Of a stretch of DNA of 64,000 nucleotides, positions 47,094-55,617 are shown piece after piece. Where the stretch lies: positions 1 to 64,000 of IMG/VR virus record IMGVR_UViG_3300037116_000299. One strand, written 5' to 3'. Made by a program: the position numbers and the translations under genes. Each line of letters opens with the position of its first letter. Positions within the stretch are counted from its first letter, which is position 1. The stretch comes from a virus. Under the pieces are notes generated by a model. The model had not been told where the DNA came from. It made no database searches and saw only the letters and a list, made by a program, of their open reading frames with translations.

Positions 47094-47363
47094 TTATGCA
47101 AACTCTTTTACCGGAGTTGGTTCTATGCTGGTGTCCTCGATCAGGCGAATGATGTCACAGCCCTCATAGGGCCAGGGCATTGGGTTCCCCGGGTATCGAC
47201 TGTTGTAGCGATTCAAGTTGTCAGCCACCATGGTCAGGTGCGATTTGAGCGTCGCCCTTCTCCACACCTTGCCTGTCTTGTTGAAAGGTGGACGCGTGCC
47301 GCCTCCTGAGAAGAGTCCGTCGCTGAAGCGGCGGATCATGTAATGGTTCCTGTCAACAGCCAC
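47094..47363 (-). CDS. Small hypothetical protein (89 aa)
   Basis: GTG start (VAVDRNHYMIRRFSDGLFSG) six bases after AAGGA. The YMIRRFSDGLFSGGG and FNKTGKVWRRATLKSHL pattern resembles short phage proteins of unknown function. The extension to 47447 lies in the neighbour and is rejected. Confidence 0.6.
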   Translation of the reverse strand: MAVDRNHYMIRRFSDGLFSGGGTRPPFNKTGKVWRRATLKSHLTMVADNLNRYNSRYPGNPMPWPYEGCDIIRLIEDTSIEPTPVKEFA

Positions 47364-47365
47364 GT

Positions 47366-47767
47366 CTATCCTTTCGGCCGGGTCCAGGTGCGCAGAACGC
47401 CATCGGCGGCGCACCAGGCTTGAAACAGCGCGGTCACCCGCTGCCACAGAGGGCGGTCGGTCAGATCTACCACCGAGCCTTCTTCCGTGATGATGAGGTC
47501 GTAACTGCGCAGGAGAGCCTGCAGCAGCTTCATCTCGACGCCCATACCGGACTTGTTCAGGGTCTCGAGAATCAACCCTGCATCGGTCAGGAAGAGCGTC
47601 TTGGTGCCTGGGCGGGTGTAGGCGTAGAAGGTGAAGAACTCACCGTTCCGATCCTCGAACGCGGTCACGAACTTGACCGCGTTGTTCAGATCGACCTTTT
47701 CCACCTTCAGGCTGGCGAGCACGTGTCCAAGAGCTTCCTGGACCTGCTTCACATCCTTTGCGGTCAT
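47366..47767 (-). CDS. DUF1828-like hypothetical protein
   Basis: 133 aa. FFTFYAYTRPGTKTLFLTDA and GLILETLNKSGMGVEMKLLQ then ALLRSYDLIITEEGSVVDLT resemble DUF1828, in which a short strand (FLTDxGxTL) is followed by a helical hairpin. Role unknown. ATGA overlap with the upstream gene. Confidence 0.5.
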   Translation of the reverse strand: MTAKDVKQVQEALGHVLASLKVEKVDLNNAVKFVTAFEDRNGEFFTFYAYTRPGTKTLFLTDAGLILETLNKSGMGVEMKLLQALLRSYDLIITEEGSVVDLTDRPLWQRVTALFQAWCAADGVLRTWTRPKG

Positions 47768-48009
47768 ACGTCGAGCTGGCGAACGGAGTCGAGGCTCAGC
47801 TCGGCATTGCCAGTGTGAAACGCGTGGTCGAGCTGCTCTGCCTCGGCGGCGGGCATGGCAAAGCGCAGGGTGACTACCCGTACTGAACCATTCGGCTTGA
47901 GAGCGGAGAGTTGTGAATCCGCAACGATGACCCTGTCCTTGAACAGATCGACACCATTGCCGTAAACCGCGTTGACATTCAAGCGGACCAGATTGTTTGT
48001 GCTGCCCAT
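47764..48009 (-). CDS. Small hypothetical protein (81 aa)
   Basis: MGSTNNLVRLNVNAVYGNGV, then VADSQLSALKPNGSVRVVTL, a beta-rich protein. ATG 48009 has AAAGG seven bases upstream; an in-frame ATG at 48030 overlaps the previous small frame by ATGA and is an alternative start. Confidence 0.55.
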   Translation of the reverse strand: MGSTNNLVRLNVNAVYGNGVDLFKDRVIVADSQLSALKPNGSVRVVTLRFAMPAAEAEQLDHAFHTGNAELSLDSVRQLDV

Positions 48010-48026
48010 TGTGTTGCCTTTCGGAA

Positions 48027-48131
48027 TCATAGAAGTGGTGGGACGGGATCCAGTTTTACCCGGACCCCCTCCTCCACCAAAGCCACGACGCGCTTTACGA
48101 ACAGCCGGTCGTTGATCCGCACTCCATGCAC
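48027..48131 (-). CDS. Very small putative gene overlapping the RNR 3' end
   Basis: 34 aa from GTG 48131 inside the end of the reductase gene, in another frame: HGVRINDRLFVKRVVALVEE then a Val/Pro/Leu tail, ending in a TGA that overlaps ATG 48030. Amino acid pattern looks like a folded strand-helix. Could be a leader peptide or chance; low certainty. Confidence 0.35.
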   Translation of the reverse strand: MHGVRINDRLFVKRVVALVEEGVRVKLDPVPPLL

Positions 48132-50968
48132 TTGAAGCAGGATCCGTTCCTCACCGTCAGGGCACCGCAATCAGGACAGGCTGGGGAGTCCGAAGACGCC
48201 AGGCCTGTTGATGTGGTGGGAGCTGCTGAGACCGGCGCCGTCGCCGGCTTGGTCTCGAACAACACACCCTGTTTGGACTTGAGGAACTGAAGCTCCAACC
48301 ACCGGGCCAGGTAGTCCATGATGGACTTCGCGTAACCCAGATCGGCATTTCCTGTCCAGCCGCTGGGATCAAAACCGGTATGAGCCAGCTTCGAACACAG
48401 GGTTGTTAGAGGAACGCCATGCTGCAGTGAGAGGGAAAAGACCAGCGCAAATGAATCCATGAGCCCGGAGAGGGTAGACCCTTCCTTGGCCATGGCGACA
48501 AAGATCTCCCCAGGCTGACCGTTCTTGTACAGACCGACGGTGAGGTATCCTTCATGCCCGGCAATGGAGAACTTGTGAGTGACGGCAGGCCGGGTGTCCG
48601 GAAGCCGGTGACGAACCGCGTGCGGCGGAGCGTTCAGATCGTCCAGGACAGCTGCCACAGCCGGCAACCCTGCCAGAATGTCGCCAGCGGTTCCAGGCTC
48701 TGTCTTGCCCTTGTCCTTCTTGGTGGTGAGCACCTGGTTGGTCTTGGACCCGTCGCGATAGATTGCCACGGCCTTCACGCCCATCTTCCAGGCCTGCAGA
48801 TACGCCTCGGCAATGTCTTCCACCGTTGCGTCGCTGGGCATGTTCACCGTCTTCGAGATCGCGCCCGACAGGAACGGCTGCACTGCTGCCATCATCTTGA
48901 TGTGACCAAGATAGTGGATGCAACGCGTACCCTTTTCTGGCTTGAACGACGTGTCGAAGACAGGAAGATGCTTGGCCTGCAGCGTGCTTCCCTCCAGCGA
49001 ACCGTTCTTGTCGATGTACTCGATCAACTCATCCACATGGGCTGGGTTGTAACCCAGCTCACGCAACGCCGCTCCAACCGTCTCGTTGACGATCTTCATG
49101 ACACTGCCGCCGACCAGCCGCTTATACTTCACCAGGGCCAGCTCGGGCTCGATGCCGGTGGTATCGCAGTCCATCATGAAACCTATCGTGCCCGTGGGCG
49201 CGAGAACGGTGACCTGAGCATTGCGATAACCGGACGCCTTGCCCTGGCCGAGGACCTTGTCCCAGACCTCGGCAGCGCTGTTGAACAGAGCCGCGTTGGG
49301 TGAGCCAGAGTCGGACACGAACTGCTGCGCATGTTTCCTGTGCAGCTTCATGACTCCCAAGAAGGAGTCCTTGTTGATGAAGTATCCCGGAAACGCACCG
49401 GAGCGCTTGAGTTTACCGCCGCCGGCGGCAACACAGTGTCCTGTATGCAGCTCGTAGTCATCGATCAGCTTTTCACCTGCCGGAATCAAGGCAGTCATGG
49501 TCTCGGCAATCTTGCCCGAGGTCAGGTAGGCCTGGCCCGTCATCAGTGAAGTGACGGCGCCGGCGAATGCGCGACCGATCTGGCTGTCATACGGTTCGCC
49601 CAGGGCCATGAGAAGGGCACCCAGGTTGGCGTAACCCAGTCCAAGCGGACGGTAGTCATGCGAGTTCTTGCCGATCGTTTCCGTCGGGTACCCGGCGAAG
49701 TCGATCAGGATGTCCTGCGCCAGGATGAAGATCTCGACGGCGTGCTTGAATGCAGCCACCTTGAAATTGCCATCCTTGTCGATGAACTTGAGCAGGTTCA
49801 GGCTGGCCAGGTTGCAGGCTGAGTCGTCCAGGAACATGTACTCCGAGCAAGGGTTCGAGCTGTTGATACGGCCCGACGTCTTGCAGGTATGCCACAGGTT
49901 GATGGTGTCGTCAAACTGCATGCCGGGATCGCCGCACGCCCAGGTGGCTTCGGCAATCTTCGTCAGGACAGCGCTGGCATCCAGGCTGTCGACTGGAGCA
50001 TTCGGATGTTTGACCCCGAAGGTGTTATACCGCTCCTTCTTGGCCGCACGATCCATGAACAGATCGCTGACCCGAACCGAGTTGTTGGCGTTCTGGTAGA
50101 AGACGGAGGTATAAGCCTCGCTGTCCGGACCGCTGGTCCCGTCATAGCCCATGGCCATCAGGGCCTGGGCCTTCTTGTCTTCCTTCAGCTTGCAGTCGAT
50201 GAAGTCCAGAATGTCGGGGTGCTCGACGTTCAGGATGGCCATCTTCGCCGCGCGCCGTGTCTTACCGCCCGACTTGATGACGCCGGCGAAGGCATCAAAC
50301 CCACGCATGAACGACAGCGGACCGCTGGCCTTACCTCCGCCCGAAACGGCTTCCTTGGAAGAACGCAGCGAGCTGAAGTTGGTGCCAGTACCGCTTCCGA
50401 ACTTGAACAGCATGGCTTCGGTCTTGGCCAGGGCCATGATGCCTTCCATGCTGTCTTCGACGCTGTTGATGAAGCAGGCCGAGCACTGCGGAGTGGTGTA
50501 GCCGGTGGCCGCATTCTGAATCGCGTGCGCCTCCGGGTTCCAATGCCAGCTGGTGGCCTGAGCGTTGGGCTCGTAGCGGTCGCACCCTACGTTGAATTCC
50601 ACCGGCGAGTTGAATGCGCCGTACTGGTTCAACAGCAGATAGGAGAGTTCATGCGAGAAGATCTTGGCATTCTCCACATCGAAGTAGTTCTGCTTCAGAC
50701 CCGACGCGGTGATGCTGTCCACCACACGGCCGATCAGCTGATCGACTCCGCTCTCACGGGCCGGCGAACCGAGCTTGCCGTGGAAATACTTGCTGGCCAC
50801 GATGTTCGTTGCCGACATCGACCAGCTCTTGGGGACGCGGACCTCCTTCTGTTCGAAGATGGTCTCGCCCTGGGAGTTGGTCAGCGACGCAGTGCGCGTA
50901 TCCCACTCTATCTGTTCGGAAGGCGAAGCGCCTGCAGTGCTAAAGAAGCGCTGTACTTGGATAGTCAT
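48095..50968 (-). CDS. nrdJ: Class II (B12-dependent) ribonucleotide reductase
   Basis: 957 aa. Reduces ribonucleotides using adenosylcobalamin. Motifs: TPQCSACFINSVEDSMEGIM with the redox Cys near residue 163, GSGTGTNFSSLRSS, NPCSEYMFLDDSACNLASLN near 370-392 with the radical-relay Cys and Glu, LAPTGTIGFMMDCDTTGIEP, and the terminal PDCGAL...CFKCMECGSTTGCS, a Cys-rich swinging/zinc tail. Class II enzymes work with or without oxygen. It starts five bases after AGAGGA. It is not the partner of the NrdG-like activase, which belongs to class III. Confidence 0.9.
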   Translation of the reverse strand: MTIQVQRFFSTAGASPSEQIEWDTRTASLTNSQGETIFEQKEVRVPKSWSMSATNIVASKYFHGKLGSPARESGVDQLIGRVVDSITASGLKQNYFDVENAKIFSHELSYLLLNQYGAFNSPVEFNVGCDRYEPNAQATSWHWNPEAHAIQNAATGYTTPQCSACFINSVEDSMEGIMALAKTEAMLFKFGSGTGTNFSSLRSSKEAVSGGGKASGPLSFMRGFDAFAGVIKSGGKTRRAAKMAILNVEHPDILDFIDCKLKEDKKAQALMAMGYDGTSGPDSEAYTSVFYQNANNSVRVSDLFMDRAAKKERYNTFGVKHPNAPVDSLDASAVLTKIAEATWACGDPGMQFDDTINLWHTCKTSGRINSSNPCSEYMFLDDSACNLASLNLLKFIDKDGNFKVAAFKHAVEIFILAQDILIDFAGYPTETIGKNSHDYRPLGLGYANLGALLMALGEPYDSQIGRAFAGAVTSLMTGQAYLTSGKIAETMTALIPAGEKLIDDYELHTGHCVAAGGGKLKRSGAFPGYFINKDSFLGVMKLHRKHAQQFVSDSGSPNAALFNSAAEVWDKVLGQGKASGYRNAQVTVLAPTGTIGFMMDCDTTGIEPELALVKYKRLVGGSVMKIVNETVGAALRELGYNPAHVDELIEYIDKNGSLEGSTLQAKHLPVFDTSFKPEKGTRCIHYLGHIKMMAAVQPFLSGAISKTVNMPSDATVEDIAEAYLQAWKMGVKAVAIYRDGSKTNQVLTTKKDKGKTEPGTAGDILAGLPAVAAVLDDLNAPPHAVRHRLPDTRPAVTHKFSIAGHEGYLTVGLYKNGQPGEIFVAMAKEGSTLSGLMDSFALVFSLSLQHGVPLTTLCSKLAHTGFDPSGWTGNADLGYAKSIMDYLARWLELQFLKSKQGVLFETKPATAPVSAAPTTSTGLASSDSPACPDCGALTVRNGSCFKCMECGSTTGCS

Positions 50969-51002
50969 TCATGTCCTCTTAGTGAAAGGTTAGGGGGGAA
51001 TT

Positions 51003-51020
51003 CCTGATCCGGGGATCAGG
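51003..51020 (-). promoter_or_regulatory. Perfect hairpin upstream of the RNR gene
   Basis: CCTGATCC (51003-51010) pairs with GGATCAGG (51013-51020) around a two-base loop, between the stop of the upstream gene and the RNR start. Without a following T-run it is more likely an operator (GATCC palindrome) or mRNA processing/attenuation hairpin than a full terminator. Confidence 0.45.
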
Positions 51021-51038
51021 TGAAGTGCTTACTTGCGA

Positions 51039-51353
51039 CTAGCTGTTGAGGAAGGCCGCGATGGCCTCAGCTAAGTGGCGCGAGAAGATGTGGGTTGCGA
51101 TCGGCGTGCTGGCGCTGCCATCGTGATCGCGCAGCAGGCACTCGTCTCCGACCTGCTCGACAACGACCTTGCCTGTATAGGCCTTCTCCTGGCGGGCAAA
51201 GCCCAAAGCCAGGCCGGCACGTACCTGGGCTCGTCTCTTCATAGCCCGGAGACGTGCTGCCTCTGCTTCAGAAGGAGGAATCAATGTGTGGACAGACAGC
51301 TCACCAACGTCAGTCCATCCAGATCCGGAAACCCATTCACGGTGTTGAGGCAT
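51039..51353 (-). CDS. Hypothetical protein (104 aa)
   Basis: PPSEAEAARLRAMKRRAQVR is a basic helix; VVVEQVGDECLLRDHDGSAS and ATHIFSRHLAEAIAAFLNS follow. No motif. Start/stop overlap (TGATG) with the upstream small gene. Confidence 0.55.
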   Translation of the reverse strand: MPQHREWVSGSGWTDVGELSVHTLIPPSEAEAARLRAMKRRAQVRAGLALGFARQEKAYTGKVVVEQVGDECLLRDHDGSASTPIATHIFSRHLAEAIAAFLNS

Positions 51354-51535
51354 CAGTCCTCCTCGTCGTCTTCATCCAGGTCGTGACCGGAGTCTTCCGG
51401 CACTCCCCCGACCTCGAGGTAATCCTCTTCCTCGCCGACGATGACCAGAGTGAGACCGCCCTCGTCGACGGCGATCTCCTCGTCTCCACTGCGGCCCTTG
51501 AGCCACTCACGCAAATCACGAATACTGGTTGCCAC
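51353..51535 (-). CDS. Small acidic hypothetical protein (60 aa)
   Basis: GTG start overlapping the previous stop (TAGTG). SIRDLREWLKGRSGDEEIAV is an N-terminal helix, and the last 12 residues are nearly all Asp/Glu (GHDLDEDDEED). Strongly acidic; could mimic DNA or bind a basic partner, speculative. Confidence 0.55.
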   Translation of the reverse strand: MATSIRDLREWLKGRSGDEEIAVDEGGLTLVIVGEEEDYLEVGGVPEDSGHDLDEDDEED

Positions 51536-51675
51536 TAGTTCTCCTTTTCATCGGTCGATTCGCAGGTGTGATCACCCATGCAATCTGCACAGAGGCCGTC
51601 ATCCCCACACTCAGGACAACTCTGAACTTCAGAGTCTTCGATCTCTTTAGTGCAACGAGAGCAGTTAGTCTTCAT
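51535..51675 (-). CDS. Small Cys-rich zinc-finger protein (46 aa)
   Basis: MKTNCSRCTKEIEDSEVQSC, then PECGDDGLCADCMGDHTCES: four CxxC-type knuckles (CSRC, CPEC, CADC and a terminal H-x-x-C) with spacing like B-box or RING-type cross-brace fingers. It ends directly at the next gene's GTG. Missed by length cut-offs. Possibly a protein-protein adaptor near ligase. Confidence 0.6.
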   Translation of the reverse strand: MKTNCSRCTKEIEDSEVQSCPECGDDGLCADCMGDHTCESTDEKEN

Positions 51676-51680
51676 GGGCG

Positions 51681-52781
51681 CTAGTTCTCCTCTTCGTCCG
51701 TTGTTCCCTGCTTGAACTTCAGGGTGTTGATGTCGTCTGCCTTGTCCAGCTCGCCCTCGCGCGAACCCAGATAGACCGGCTGATACAGCGAGCCACCGGG
51801 GTAGGCATAGAGATAGCGAACCTCGATCAGATCACCCTCGTTCGGGATACCAAAGTTGGGGAGGATGGTGACGTTGCCGACACCCACCAGTTCCTTGCCG
51901 TTCTCCATACCCAGCACTACGCTGCGCTTGCCATCGTTGATGGAACGCACGAAGCAGGTGCAGCTCTGAACGAACTTGAACTTGAGCTGATTACCACCGC
52001 TATTCGGGCGACCAGGGACGTAGGGCGCGCCGCGGCGCTTGAATACCACGCCCTCTGCCCGCTGCTCACGAAGCCGATTGTAGGCAGAGCGTTTCGACTC
52101 CCGGCCGCGGAAGGTGAAGACCCTGCAGACCTGGGGATACGGCGCCATCTTGTCCTCGGTATCGAAGAAAGCCGACAGAGCGACCTCGCGCGAGACAACA
52201 TCTTCCTGAGTGAGATCCTGGCCATGAAGCGACAGGATGTCGAACAGGAAGTAGGTGTCGCCAACGGCTTCGCCATCGAGGACTGCTGACTTGTCGCCGA
52301 GACGATCCTTCAAGCGCTGTTCGATGAAGGTGGAGATCGGAACGATCAGGCCCTTGCGGTTCGAACCCGTGATCACTTTGTTGGCAGCCTCGGTCATCAG
52401 CCGGACGCCGTCCTTCTTTTCCTGCATGATCCAATCGTCGTCTGCAATCAAGCGCTCAACCATATCCTCGTCGATGGCATTGAGCAGCTGGGGCACACGG
52501 CCGGATACCTGGCCGGCAAGCTCGGTGCCTGCGTAGGGCGTGCCGTCTTCGCCAGGGGTATAACCCTTGGCGGTCTTCTCAGCAACCAGCTTGAGGTAGA
52601 TCTTCTGGGCCTTGTCCTCGTCGACCGGACTGGCGGTCTTGGTGCCGGTCTGTAACGTAGAACCGCGGCGGCCGTATTGGAAGTTGACGACGAATCCGCC
52701 ATCTGCCTTCTCAATTTGAGCGTGATAGACCTTGTCGCTACCACCGTCACGGTAGTAGAGACTCGTTGTTTGAACTGACAT
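51681..52781 (-). CDS. WGR-domain ATP-dependent DNA ligase
   Basis: 366 aa. Residues 5-70 form a WGR domain (VNFQYGRRGSTLQTGTKTAS), a nucleic-acid-binding module normally in PARPs and some ligases. Ligase core: QEKKDGVRL with the adenylated Lys122 (KKDG), SAVLDGEAVGDTYFLFDILS (motif III), AEGVVFKRRGAPYV (motif IV), GGNQLKFKFVQS (motif V), then an OB-fold (GVGNVTILPNFGIPNEGDLIEV). Seals nicks using ATP. A second ligase is at 55618. Confidence 0.85.
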   Translation of the reverse strand: MSVQTTSLYYRDGGSDKVYHAQIEKADGGFVVNFQYGRRGSTLQTGTKTASPVDEDKAQKIYLKLVAEKTAKGYTPGEDGTPYAGTELAGQVSGRVPQLLNAIDEDMVERLIADDDWIMQEKKDGVRLMTEAANKVITGSNRKGLIVPISTFIEQRLKDRLGDKSAVLDGEAVGDTYFLFDILSLHGQDLTQEDVVSREVALSAFFDTEDKMAPYPQVCRVFTFRGRESKRSAYNRLREQRAEGVVFKRRGAPYVPGRPNSGGNQLKFKFVQSCTCFVRSINDGKRSVVLGMENGKELVGVGNVTILPNFGIPNEGDLIEVRYLYAYPGGSLYQPVYLGSREGELDKADDINTLKFKQGTTDEEEN

Positions 52782-52795
52782 GATTTCCCTTCCTT

Positions 52796-53410
52796 TTATG
52801 TGAGTAGTTTGATTCCAGGCGCTTCGAGGCGGGCCAACCCTTCCGGGGTAGTCAGCAGGGCGTTCAATCGATCACGCAGGACCTCGATCTGATCGACGAT
52901 CCGCAACAGATTGGCCCAGACGTTGTCGGTATAAGGCAGGTGGTAGCGGTTCTCGTCATGCTGCCAGTCCGCAGAGAGCACGTGGAGTGTGAAGTCCCGG
53001 CCGGCGAAGTAGTGAGCCTCAGAGATCCAATCCTTGCGGGCCTTTTCCTGGTCAGGAATCGGATCACCCTCTTCCAGCTCTTCTTCCCATCGGTGTTCCA
53101 CCCAGTCGTCGTTGGCCTTCTTCGCAATCCAGCTGCGATCGAGAGTGAACCCCACGAACGAGCGTTCCTGACAGGCGAATGGCTTGAGCTGGTTCACCGT
53201 GATGATCGGCTGCCATTGCAGATCGTGAGTTGCCAGGATCTGATCATGGGCAAGCCGCCGCAGCTCCTCAATCGAGGGCTTGCGAAAGGTGGTACCGCCC
53301 AACACAAAACAGAAGTCGGCGCGGTTCTTGTCAAAGCAGAGAGATACCCTGACACCCAGCCTATCGAATCGGTAGTCCTCAATGTGCTGAGGTTTAGCTG
53401 CACGTGCCAT
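52796..53410 (-). CDS. Hypothetical protein (204 aa)
   Basis: Mixed alpha/beta; VSLCFDKNRADFCFVLGGTT, SFVGFTLDRSWIAKKANDDW and acidic EHRWEEELEEGDPIPDQEKA. C terminus helical (LLRIVDQIEVLRDRLNALLT). No recognised motif; adjacent to ligase and MazG-like genes. Confidence 0.55.
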   Translation of the reverse strand: MARAAKPQHIEDYRFDRLGVRVSLCFDKNRADFCFVLGGTTFRKPSIEELRRLAHDQILATHDLQWQPIITVNQLKPFACQERSFVGFTLDRSWIAKKANDDWVEHRWEEELEEGDPIPDQEKARKDWISEAHYFAGRDFTLHVLSADWQHDENRYHLPYTDNVWANLLRIVDQIEVLRDRLNALLTTPEGLARLEAPGIKLLT

Positions 53411-53797
53411 CTAACCCTCCGTCCCCGTAAGAGCCATTGCAACTCCCGCGGCCGCCTTGATGGCATGCCGCTTGCGGAAATGGAGTGGGGACTTCTGCTC
53501 AACCCGCCGCAGTTCGCGCTGGGTTTCCTCGTCGAAGTCCAGATCACAGGTGTCACAGAGAGCAAGGAGCGTAACCCCAATGCCTCCCATTTCCTGATAC
53601 ACCATGCCAACCGGCCGGCTGTAGACACGCTCGACCAACTTCAAAGCATCGTCCTTGGTCACTTCCAAGGCCTGGTTCAGCTCAAGTGTCTCTTCGAGGA
53701 ACCGTTTGGCGCGTTCCTGGCGCGAGTAATATACCGAAGCACCGAAGCAGTTGATGACCCAGTGACGAATTCGAGTCGTCAGTCCTGTCAAATCCAT
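53411..53797 (-). CDS. MazG-like NTP pyrophosphohydrolase (second copy)
   Basis: 128 aa from ATG 53797 overlapping the clamp-loader stop (TAATG). RAKRFLEETLELNQALEVTK gives the first acidic pair and PVGMVYQEMGGIGVTLLALC the second (E-x-x-G-x-x-V-T-L), as in all-alpha NTP-PPases of the MazG/dUTPase-like group. Different sequence from the one at 46561, so the element has two. Substrate unknown. Confidence 0.65.
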   Translation of the reverse strand: MDLTGLTTRIRHWVINCFGASVYYSRQERAKRFLEETLELNQALEVTKDDALKLVERVYSRPVGMVYQEMGGIGVTLLALCDTCDLDFDEETQRELRRVEQKSPLHFRKRHAIKAAAGVAMALTGTEG

Positions 53798-54846
53798 TAC
53801 GCGGCACTCCTTTGGCTCCGGATCCCCTGGACCCGGTTGCATATCTTATGAACGGAGGCGACCGCGGCCGACAGCTGCAGGCCCGTCTCCGGGGTATTGT
53901 GATCGGTCAGTTCATGAATGAACTCGGCCAGCAGGTCCGCGCGAGACGGCGGACAGTTGGCTTCCAGCAGCTTCTTGCGGAAGAACCCGCTCAGAATGAT
54001 CCGGATATCCGCACCATCCCGCGGCTCAGCGCCCTCGAGCAACTCGCGCGCCTCAAACCAGTTGCCCTGGATCACGGCGCCGCACAGCTTGCCGACGTTG
54101 ATCTTGCCGGAGATCGTAGGAATGACGGCCGACTCTTCCGGGGTCATGCCTTTGGCCAGGTTCTCCACGGCCGTGACGATGTCGCCTGGCGCGTTGATAC
54201 CGCGACCGATGAGCAGCGCTTCGAGCTGGGCCAGGTCGGTATCTTTCCAGCCGCCTTGGGGCTCGGCGTGCGGCACGACCTTGACGATCAGGTCCTTGAC
54301 CTCCCAGGGCATCAGGCCTCCCAGGACATAGCGGGCAGACATGCACCGCTTCATCAACTCGGCGCGCAGCTTGGTTGGATCGCTGGTACAGAACATGAAG
54401 AGGTTGTTGCCGTCCGGACTCTCCACCGGCTTGAGCAGGACGCTCTGGGCGGCCGTGTGCATCGCCTGGCACTCATCGAAGATGAGCGAGCGGAAAGAGC
54501 CGTACGCCGGCGCGTAAGGAAGAATCGCCAGCATGTCCCGGATCTCATCCGCTGATCCTTCTGCGGCACAGTTGCGATCCAGGATCTCCATGTCCGCTTC
54601 GTGGGCCAGGCAGTCGTCGCAGGGCTCCCCAAAGGGAGCATGCTGACAGTTGACCGAGACCGCAATGATCTTTGCCAACGTGGTCTTGCCCCCGCGGGAC
54701 ATGCCCTCAAAGAGCATCGCCGTGGGCACACGACCGGAGGAGAACTGATTGCGCAACTGGTGGATGACGTTCTCGTAACCGACCACTTCGCTGAAGCGGC
54801 GGGGGCGAAGGGCAGCACTGAGATTGCGTGTGATTTCCTGGATCAT
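53797..54846 (-). CDS. Clamp loader ATPase (gamma/RFC-like)
   Basis: 349 aa. AAA+ of the DnaX/RFC small subunit type: RPRRFSEVVGYENVIHQLRN, Walker A EGMSRGGKTTLAK near 48-60, a zinc module CQHAPFGEPCDDCLAH near 68-84 typical of bacterial DnaX, Walker B SLIFDECQAMHTAAQSVLLK near 121-140, and sensor/SRC-like TSDPTKLRAELMKRCMSARY. Loads the sliding clamp (gene at 58165) on primed DNA. Confidence 0.8.
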   Translation of the reverse strand: MIQEITRNLSAALRPRRFSEVVGYENVIHQLRNQFSSGRVPTAMLFEGMSRGGKTTLAKIIAVSVNCQHAPFGEPCDDCLAHEADMEILDRNCAAEGSADEIRDMLAILPYAPAYGSFRSLIFDECQAMHTAAQSVLLKPVESPDGNNLFMFCTSDPTKLRAELMKRCMSARYVLGGLMPWEVKDLIVKVVPHAEPQGGWKDTDLAQLEALLIGRGINAPGDIVTAVENLAKGMTPEESAVIPTISGKINVGKLCGAVIQGNWFEARELLEGAEPRDGADIRIILSGFFRKKLLEANCPPSRADLLAEFIHELTDHNTPETGLQLSAAVASVHKICNRVQGIRSQRSAA

Positions 54847-54849
54847 TTG

Positions 54850-55110
54850 TTACTCCTCATTCGAATCTGGCCGGGTATCCAGATGACAGCAGTTCCGGCA
54901 TTCATAGTGGCCATCGCCCTTACAGTCGTTCCAGTCGCCCAGCTGATGCGGCCGCGGCGAGTAGGAAGCGCAAGGCATCTCTGGATCCCGGTTCCCCGGA
55001 ACTCCTACAGGTTTGCGGCGGTCCGGTGAGCCTTTCGCCCAGCGGCGGTAAGCGAACAGCGCCACCCGCTTCCAGAACGACTTGAAGCTCAGATCGAGTG
55101 TCAACGTCAT
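54850..55110 (-). CDS. Small hypothetical Cys-containing protein (86 aa)
   Basis: N-terminal helix (LTLDLSFKSFWKRVALFAYR), basic middle, then CASYSPRPHQLGDWNDCKGD and GHYECRNCCHLD, possibly a zinc site with His/Cys. ATGA overlap with the GNAT gene. Function unknown. Confidence 0.5.
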   Translation of the reverse strand: MTLTLDLSFKSFWKRVALFAYRRWAKGSPDRRKPVGVPGNRDPEMPCASYSPRPHQLGDWNDCKGDGHYECRNCCHLDTRPDSNEE

Positions 55111-55604
55111 ACCGCCACCGCCTCCGCCACTGCACCAACCACCTTGTCCGGCGTCACGGGTTTGATCGTTTCGATGAACATGGTGTAGACGGGCTTGCGA
55201 CCTGCCTTCTCGGCAGCGTGCAGCATCGTCCTGTTCTTCACGTAGATCCCGCTCGACAGTGTGGTGCAGTCCTCTTCCAGCACCCAGGCTTTCACCTGGT
55301 CGTACATCTGCTGGTAGATTCCATTGCCGCGCCGAAGTGGATCGACCCAGGACATGGTGATGAAAGCATCCTTGCGATACTCGAAGGGCTTCCAGGACAT
55401 GAAGCCCACCAGCCTGTGTGCCGGGTCACCGTTGAAGTGATTCGCCTTGGCCTCGCGGACCAGCAGGACGTGATCTTCCCAGCTCATGGACTGCTCAAAA
55501 CGATCGGCATACTCCGTGCGTGCGAGTTCCGAGTAGACCCCCATAGCCAGGCCCCATTGGCCTGACATGATGATCTTGTTGAAGCGTTCAAATACCAGTT
55601 CCAT
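55107..55604 (-). CDS. GNAT-family N-acetyltransferase
   Basis: 165 aa. The acetyl-CoA-binding motif A region reads FITMSWVDPLRRGNGIYQQM (R-x-x-G-x-G/I), preceded by HRLVGFMSWKPFEY and followed by IYVKNRTMLHAAEKAGRKPV, the typical N-x-x-A-x-x-x-x-x-G-F end. Acetylates a small molecule or protein; in phages sometimes host proteins. Coupled to the gene on either side. Confidence 0.75.
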   Translation of the reverse strand: MELVFERFNKIIMSGQWGLAMGVYSELARTEYADRFEQSMSWEDHVLLVREAKANHFNGDPAHRLVGFMSWKPFEYRKDAFITMSWVDPLRRGNGIYQQMYDQVKAWVLEEDCTTLSSGIYVKNRTMLHAAEKAGRKPVYTMFIETIKPVTPDKVVGAVAEAVAV

Positions 55605-55617
55605 TACTGCCTCTTCT

